DNA from: Antedon mediterranea
Lineage: Eukaryota; Echinodermata; Crinoidea; Comatulida; Antedonidae
Length of the DNA stretch: 64,000 bases
Direction of reading: 5' to 3'
Assembly (NCBI RefSeq): GCF_964355755.1
Contig: NC_092674.1
Location: 11,845,001 to 11,909,000, forward strand
The first letter of the stretch is position 1. Each line of letters opens with the position of its first letter. Positions 61,001-64,000 of the stretch are shown here, in pieces. The translations under genes were made by a program, and so were the position numbers. The notes beneath the pieces were generated by a model that made no database searches, was not told the origin of the DNA, and was given only the letters and a program-made list of their open reading frames with translations.

Positions 61001-61661
61001 TCTATTTACGCAGCATTGCGCAATGTATAGGCGATAAAAGCACCAGAAATAGAAAGATCCGGAAAAATGACATATTTTAAATTGTATTTATTCCCCAACA
61101 AAATCGTACTCATTGAAAAAAAAAAAAAAATTAAGTTAGTCGATTGGCCGTTATTTAGATTAACCTCTTAAGCATGTTAAAACACTGGTATAATTGGTTT
61201 TTAAAACATTAGGAATTGGCTAAACAATAACATATATTTTAAAACTGTGGTATACAAACATACATTTCAACTTAGAATATGCTAATAATTGGCTAAAGGG
61301 GTTTAAAGGTAGTAAAATACTGTAAGAGATAAGATGAATTGGTTTTGAGAATGCTAAAAGTAAACCGTTACTAAGTAATTATATTATTTAAGGTATACAA
61401 ATATACCAAAATTATTGGACAATAATGGCATCACTATAATGAAATGTCTAGGTATGAAAAGTATTTGGTTCATGATAATGACCTACGTCAATTTGGTATG
61501 AGAAGCTAACCATCATCGATACGTTTAGTTTGCAGGTCAAATATTTTTTGTTATACTCTAAAACAACCCCTTATTATCAAACTACATGTAAACTTACCAG
61601 CAGCAAAATATAAAGCACAGCACAACATTGCGCACTTCCAAGCTGACATTAGCATTGTCAT
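42984..61661 (-). CDS. Gene B: complete WSC-repeat adhesion GPCR
   Basis: All parts are in the window: signal peptide (61661), linker, WSC2', linker, dead WSC1', linker, WSC2, linker, WSC1, linker, GAIN exons, GPS, seven TM helices, short cytoplasmic tail and stop TGA at 42984-42986. Without the dead exon the visible exons sum to about 2720 nt, roughly 906 residues, one base from a multiple of three. That fits one missing exon at the linker/GAIN junction. Three WSC domains survive against two in gene A. The 7TM part has the adhesion-family signatures CWL in loop 2, LLPILGVTW in TM6 and LNSLQGIFLF in TM7. Being phase 1-1, the dead WSC1' can be skipped without frame loss. Identity to gene A by eye is in the high nineties across exons and introns. 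Confidence 0.85.
43100..43335. repeat. GC-richer repeat-like block in the last intron
   Basis: Base composition differs sharply from its surroundings (GTCCCTTCGTGTCGAGTGC, GTTCGCACGAGCCATATGTG). Probably a SINE or other dispersed repeat; family not identified. Confidence 0.4.
43558..43629 (-). CDS. Gene B exon: cytoplasmic tail
   Basis: 72 nt, phase 0-0, encoding IMDPLMKLIAKHTPGKNR and then V-N-I-S-N-Q before GTAAAT. Follows TM7 directly. Confidence 0.82.
43793..43961 (-). CDS. Gene B exon: TM6-TM7
   Basis: 169 nt. RGSFVLLPILGVTW is the TM6 signature and LNSLQGIFLFVVC the TM7 signature of adhesion GPCRs. This is the strongest single piece of evidence for the 7TM class. Confidence 0.95.
44291..44394 (-). 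CDS. Gene B exon: end of TM5 and intracellular loop 3
   Basis: 104 nt, phase 0-2. Encodes INILVLGKMVHVIYKR followed by a basic, Lys/Pro-containing loop ending KQLR. Confidence 0.88.
44631..44691 (-). CDS. Gene B exon: extracellular loop 2 and TM5
   Basis: 61 nt starting in phase 2, giving CWLKVS at the splice with the TM3-TM4 exon, then RLVVVIPACLIIG. The Cys-Trp pair is the loop-2 cysteine that bonds to TM3 in this class. Confidence 0.9.
44921..45138 (-). CDS. Gene B exon: TM3-TM4
   Basis: Equivalent of 56-273, same length and splice sites. Reads ...YVTDTV then splices to C-W-L. Confidence 0.9.
45565..45667 (-). CDS. Gene B exon: TM2
   Basis: Equivalent of 706-808, 103 nt, identical reading frame and splice sites. 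Confidence 0.88.
45855..45958 (-). CDS. Gene B exon: TM1
   Basis: Equivalent of 996-1099; the acceptor is CAG here rather than TAG. Confidence 0.88.
46174..46285 (-). CDS. Gene B exon: GPS motif
   Basis: Equivalent of 1316-1427; retains the C-F-C-S-H-L-T cleavage site and tethered-agonist segment. Confidence 0.92.
46465..46520 (-). CDS. Gene B exon: start of GPS
   Basis: Equivalent of 1607-1662, 56 nt, supplies the first GPS cysteine. Confidence 0.85.
46720..46846 (-). CDS. Gene B exon: GAIN
   Basis: Equivalent of 1862-1988, 127 nt, same phases. Confidence 0.82.
47199..47283 (-). CDS. Gene B exon: GAIN
   Basis: Equivalent of 2341-2425, 85 nt. Confidence 0.78.
47537..48265. repeat. 121-bp intronic tandem repeat, six units
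   Basis: Same unit and intron position as 2679-3285 but one unit longer; neighbouring units here resemble each other more than their partners in gene A (shared AAATCTTAAACG variant), suggesting local homogenisation. Confidence 0.9.
48496..48600 (-). CDS. Gene B exon: GAIN
   Basis: Equivalent of 3516-3620, 105 nt. Confidence 0.78.
49240..49341 (-). CDS. Gene B exon: N-terminal GAIN
   Basis: Equivalent of 4250-4351, 102 nt, same phase gap to the upstream linker. Confidence 0.72.
49963..50099 (-). CDS. Gene B exon: Ser/Thr linker
   Basis: Equivalent of 4940-5076; reads FVMGNSSTSLHTSSQ. Confidence 0.75.
50338..50601 (-). CDS. Gene B exon: WSC domain 1
   Basis: Equivalent of 5315-5578 with an essentially identical protein; all cysteines intact. 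Confidence 0.93.
50939..50980 (-). CDS. Gene B exon: short linker
   Basis: Equivalent of 5916-5957 (LVESSTSLSIPYR). The acceptor has changed from CAG to AAG, so splicing may be weaker; skipping would not shift the frame. Confidence 0.7.
50981..55146. other. 4.2-kb intron, counterpart of 5958-10125
   Basis: Contains the duplicate hairpin (53953-53997), SINE (54146-54350) and TCGG fragment (54355-54438). No coding exon seen. Confidence 0.7.
55147..55413 (-). CDS. Gene B exon: WSC domain 2
   Basis: Equivalent of 10126-10392; one change gives CVGKATETCGG. Intact. Confidence 0.92.
55934..56017 (-). CDS. Gene B exon: Thr-rich linker
   Basis: Equivalent of 10917-11000, 84 nt, phase 1-1. In gene B it becomes internal because of the extra cassette upstream. 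Confidence 0.78.
56076..56235 (+). mobile_element. tRNA-derived SINE (second copy)
   Basis: Counterpart of 11061-11220, next to the linker exon. Confidence 0.75.
56540..56650. other. Breakpoint of the extra cassette
   Basis: Homology with 11520 onward is interrupted by unique sequence containing CAACACC and its inverted copy (GGGTGTTGCC ... GGCAACACCC) before homology to the WSC1 region begins. Confidence 0.55.
56715..56963 (-). pseudogene. Dead WSC1' exon in gene B's extra cassette
   Basis: Clear copy of WSC1 (DYVGCYISF, YASLLVGDECICL), but the second cysteine of the C-x3-C pair is TGA (EY-stop-YG) and the 3' end, including the donor, is lost beyond GGQRELL. Skipping it leaves linker-to-linker in phase 1. 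Confidence 0.88.
57300..57341 (-). CDS. Gene B exon: short linker, extra cassette
   Basis: Third copy of the 42-nt linker (LVESSTSQSIPYR), intact acceptor and donor. Confidence 0.72.
57759..58025 (-). CDS. Gene B exon: WSC domain 2', extra cassette
   Basis: 267 nt, phase 1-1, all cysteines intact. Differs from WSC2 at several residues (YHELQYDYTEYLFQ, NKFNSMD, CGGWDFIQ), so it is older than the A/B duplication or has diverged faster. Confidence 0.92.
58520..59145. mobile_element. 626-bp MITE with TTAA target duplication
   Basis: Inserted in TTAA (58516-58519 and 59146-59149). Ends AGCCCCATTCCCTACG and, complemented, AGACCCCTTCCCTGC are inverted repeats. Empty sites in this window: 10856-10859 and its counterpart at about 55875. 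TTAA specificity points to a piggyBac-like transposase in trans. No ORF. Confidence 0.88.
59205..59288 (-). CDS. Gene B exon: Thr-rich linker (N-terminal)
   Basis: 84 nt, phase 1-1, NRRSSTAFTTETPRTT with a CAG acceptor. Joins the signal-peptide exon. Confidence 0.78.
59340..59500 (+). mobile_element. tRNA-derived SINE (third copy)
   Basis: Third copy of the linker-associated SINE, same B box (GTGAGTTCGAATCC). Confidence 0.75.
59501..61597. other. First intron of gene B
   Basis: Counterpart of 11221-13944 without the 19-bp minisatellite and the (AAT)n retroposon. No exon seen. Confidence 0.7.
61598..61661 (-). CDS. Gene B exon 1: signal peptide
   Basis: 64 nt, ATG at 61661, MTMLMSAWKCAMLCCALY then F-A-A, phase 1 donor GTAAGT. 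One Gln codon shorter than gene A. Confidence 0.8.
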
Positions 61662-62888
61662 CGCACTGAAGAGAAAACTGTCTTAATGCAAAGACATAAT
61701 CAGATAAACATTGCAAAATGAGACTAACTGAATTATGTTGCCACACTCAAGCAAAATGTTAATATGATAAAACATAACAAGTTGAAGATGCTGAAGCTCA
61801 ATAACTGCCATTCTGTGCATGTGCGAAAGCTTCATTGAATTGCCACAATATTTTTAACAATTTAACAAAAAAAAAAAAATTCTGGATTTGTATTATCCTG
61901 TATAAATATACTTATTATTGTAATTAACGTTTCACATTTTTAGTAACGGTACCTCATACTAATAATGAGGTAAAACTGAAGGATTATAAACCCTTAAATA
62001 CATTTTGAAACCCTTTGTTTCTCATTAATTTTCCTAGTAGTCCAGTTTTAATTTAAGACCTAATACCAAATTGGTTCGTTTTTTAGTATTCAAAGTTCAT
62101 CTATACCTCGCTTTGTTATATTTGGATCGATACATTTTTATAATAGTCTAAACTCTAAATTAGGCAGAAGGAGTAGATCATTAATAAAACGTTAACAATA
62201 TGTATCCTTTTTAATTAAAGGAATTATTTTGTTATGTTTACCGCTGCCTAACAACAGTACGAGATAATAGTAGGCCTATAATACATACTGCTGATTCGTT
62301 TGCATAGATCGGGCGGTGATTGCTCTTTTATGGATTACTAGACGAGCTTTCGTTTTCACGCCACGTCAGTAAAGAATAAAACATCCTATCCATTAAAACA
62401 TTATTCTGCGCACACTCGGAAATATTTGATAATTTGCAGAATATAGTTAGACTCAAGTTTAATTATTTAGTCCGTTTTCTTTGTATTCTTAGTATAAAAA
62501 CCTCCAAGGGGCCTTACGACATATTAAACTTAATTTAACCGTAACTACTAAAGCATGTTCCATGGATATACATGCCAGCCCATCTAAGATGTGAACCTCC
62601 ATAATGCCTGTTACATATCATATCTTTCAAATATGTTACACTTGTGATGTGATCCTGATATAAGTTTATGTAGAGTAATCTTTCAAATATGTTACACTTG
62701 TGATGTGATCCTGATATAAGTTTATGTAGAGTAACATAGACTACTTTAGCGGATGGTAATCATATTATACTTAATAGTAGGCCAATGATCATTTAAAAAT
62801 GGATACCACTTAAATTTAATATTGTTATTGATTTATGTGAAAATCGCACTGAAGTCATCATCAGAATAAATACGTACATTTCCCTTAC

Positions 62889-63151
62889 CTATACCGGTAC
62901 TGTATACTTGTAACGCATCCTCTCTCCCACACGTTTCAGTTGCTTTCCCTGAACACTGGACGCTACAATTGGTGTTGTATAATTTATTCATTGAGTCAAC
63001 ATCAACAGTCGCAGAAAAAGCCAAAAAACAGTGAGGCATATGGCAGAATATATCGATAGCAGTATCCAATGCACGTGTCGATATCCATCTGGTCTTTGCG
63101 TATTAGATATTCAGTAATATATAACAAATCATAGCACCCTTACATAATCCT
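62889..63151 (-). pseudogene. Decayed WSC exon 3, copy B
   Basis: Same exon as 17719-17990 but broken differently: an inserted base early (DYVRVL instead of DYVGCY) and about 5 nt lost after the C-x-C pair near 63005. CSGKATETCG and the splice sites remain. Confidence 0.82.
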
Positions 63152-63493
63152 CTAGAAATATGATAGATAATAGTTTGTGAAAATAAATAAAGATAATCAT
63201 AAACGGTAGAAGAGCAAAATGACACGTTTGAAAGATGAACCTATCCATTATTTTGCTGAAAAATGTATACACATCAAAGAAGAGAAAAAAGACCAAATAA
63301 TAAATAAAGTTTAGTGGTGGTTTGAGATTTTCCCGACAGAGACTGTATGCGATAAATAAACAAAAACACTAACAAATGCTGCTTTGATAACTTAATAAAC
63401 AAATAGAGGGGTCAGTACCTACATATTTAATGGTACTCAAATGCAAGTAATTATATATAATAAAACGTGTCGTTCTTTAATAAATAAAAATAC

Positions 63494-63544
63494 CTCTATT
63501 ATAACTCAAAGTAGACATGGCAATGCCCGAAGAACTATACAGAC
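63494..63544 (-). CDS. Upstream linker exon, copy B
   Basis: 51 nt, phase 1-1, LYSSSGIAMSTLSYNR, resembling the other linkers and ending before GTATTT. It would lie 5' of the decayed WSC3. Its start exon would be beyond the right edge if the layout mirrors 36464-36509. Confidence 0.5.
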
Positions 63545-64000
63545 CTAGAATTTAATAAGTAGAAGCTTTTGTTAATTTCTCACACTGCTTATTCATCCAT
63601 TTACTTATTTCGGAGTGCACATCCATACAAAACAGAAAATTTACCATTTAACATCTTCACATTATTTTACAGCATAATAATAAAGTCAACACCACCTTAA
63701 TCTTAAAAAATAACTGTTTAATGTAACTTTTTCCAGAACGATAATACTCAGGTGGCGCTATACCGTGTCCAAAATAGCGAAACTGTCCAGTGTGTCACGA
63801 AACCTAAGATCACGAAAGCTAAGACCTCAATAGTTCTCTTTCGCACCTGCCTTGTATTTTAACTCTAAATTTGTTAACCAACTTTATCCTGAATACTACA
63901 CCTTAGAATTAGATGAAGAAGAATCAATAAAATAACTCGTTAACTTTTATAATAAAATCGACAAATTCATCTTATCCCCTTTGGGATGCTGATTTTAAGA
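63545..64000. other. Upstream flank, no gene seen
   Basis: Aligns with about 24266-25085 with small indels and includes the CTAAGA-type repeat at 63797-63830. Confidence 0.6.

Noticed and set aside
1-64000. CRISPR array, bacterial operon or integrated virus
   Set aside because: Direct repeats lack spacers of constant length, genes have introns, and no viral structural or polymerase genes were seen.

Overview
The window is animal nuclear DNA, AT-rich and intron-rich. A scattered AGGCCT-containing word, tRNA-derived SINEs, non-LTR retrotransposons and an expanded adhesion-GPCR family suggest a marine deuterostome, most likely an echinoderm or other ambulacrarian. The organism call is inference. 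I see no rRNA, CRISPR array or bacterial-style operon.

Two tandem copies of one minus-strand gene dominate. Gene A (from 14011 leftwards, running off the left edge) and gene B (61661 down to its stop at 42984) encode the same receptor: signal peptide, short Ser/Thr-rich linkers alternating with WSC domains, a GAIN region with a complete GPS autoproteolysis motif, and a class-B2 (adhesion) seven-transmembrane domain. I rebuilt the exons from splice signals and phase. Every junction fits except the one between the last linker and the GAIN region. WSC and linker exons are symmetric phase 1-1, so WSC-linker cassettes can be gained, lost or skipped without breaking the frame. Gene B has an extra cassette whose WSC1 copy is dead. 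Both copies also have a decayed third WSC exon and a linker upstream of their signal-peptide exon. A third signal-peptide exon at 36464-36509 may belong to the same older upstream module.

The duplication (bases 1 to about 25085 match 44866 to 64000) gives an internal empty-site comparison. It exposes a 5.9-kb insertion with split direct repeats (A1...B1-A2-B2, 18131-24007) like a Ngaro/DIRS tyrosine-recombinase retroelement, a non-autonomous Helitron (14206-15740), a 943-bp element with a 9-bp target duplication (16459-17401) and a 626-bp TTAA-flanked MITE (58520-59145).

Between the two genes, 25.3-36 kb is a pile of minus-strand non-LTR retrotransposons: L1/Tx1-like ORF1 and ORF2 pieces, another LINE clade, a MITE, and repeated 3' tails with a conserved stem-loop. 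From 36 to 43 kb lie the lone signal-peptide exon, a SINE, a FAM124-like exon, a 36-bp minisatellite that translates as a 12-residue acidic repeat, candidate plus-strand exons of an unknown gene, and a degenerate reverse transcriptase just downstream of gene B.
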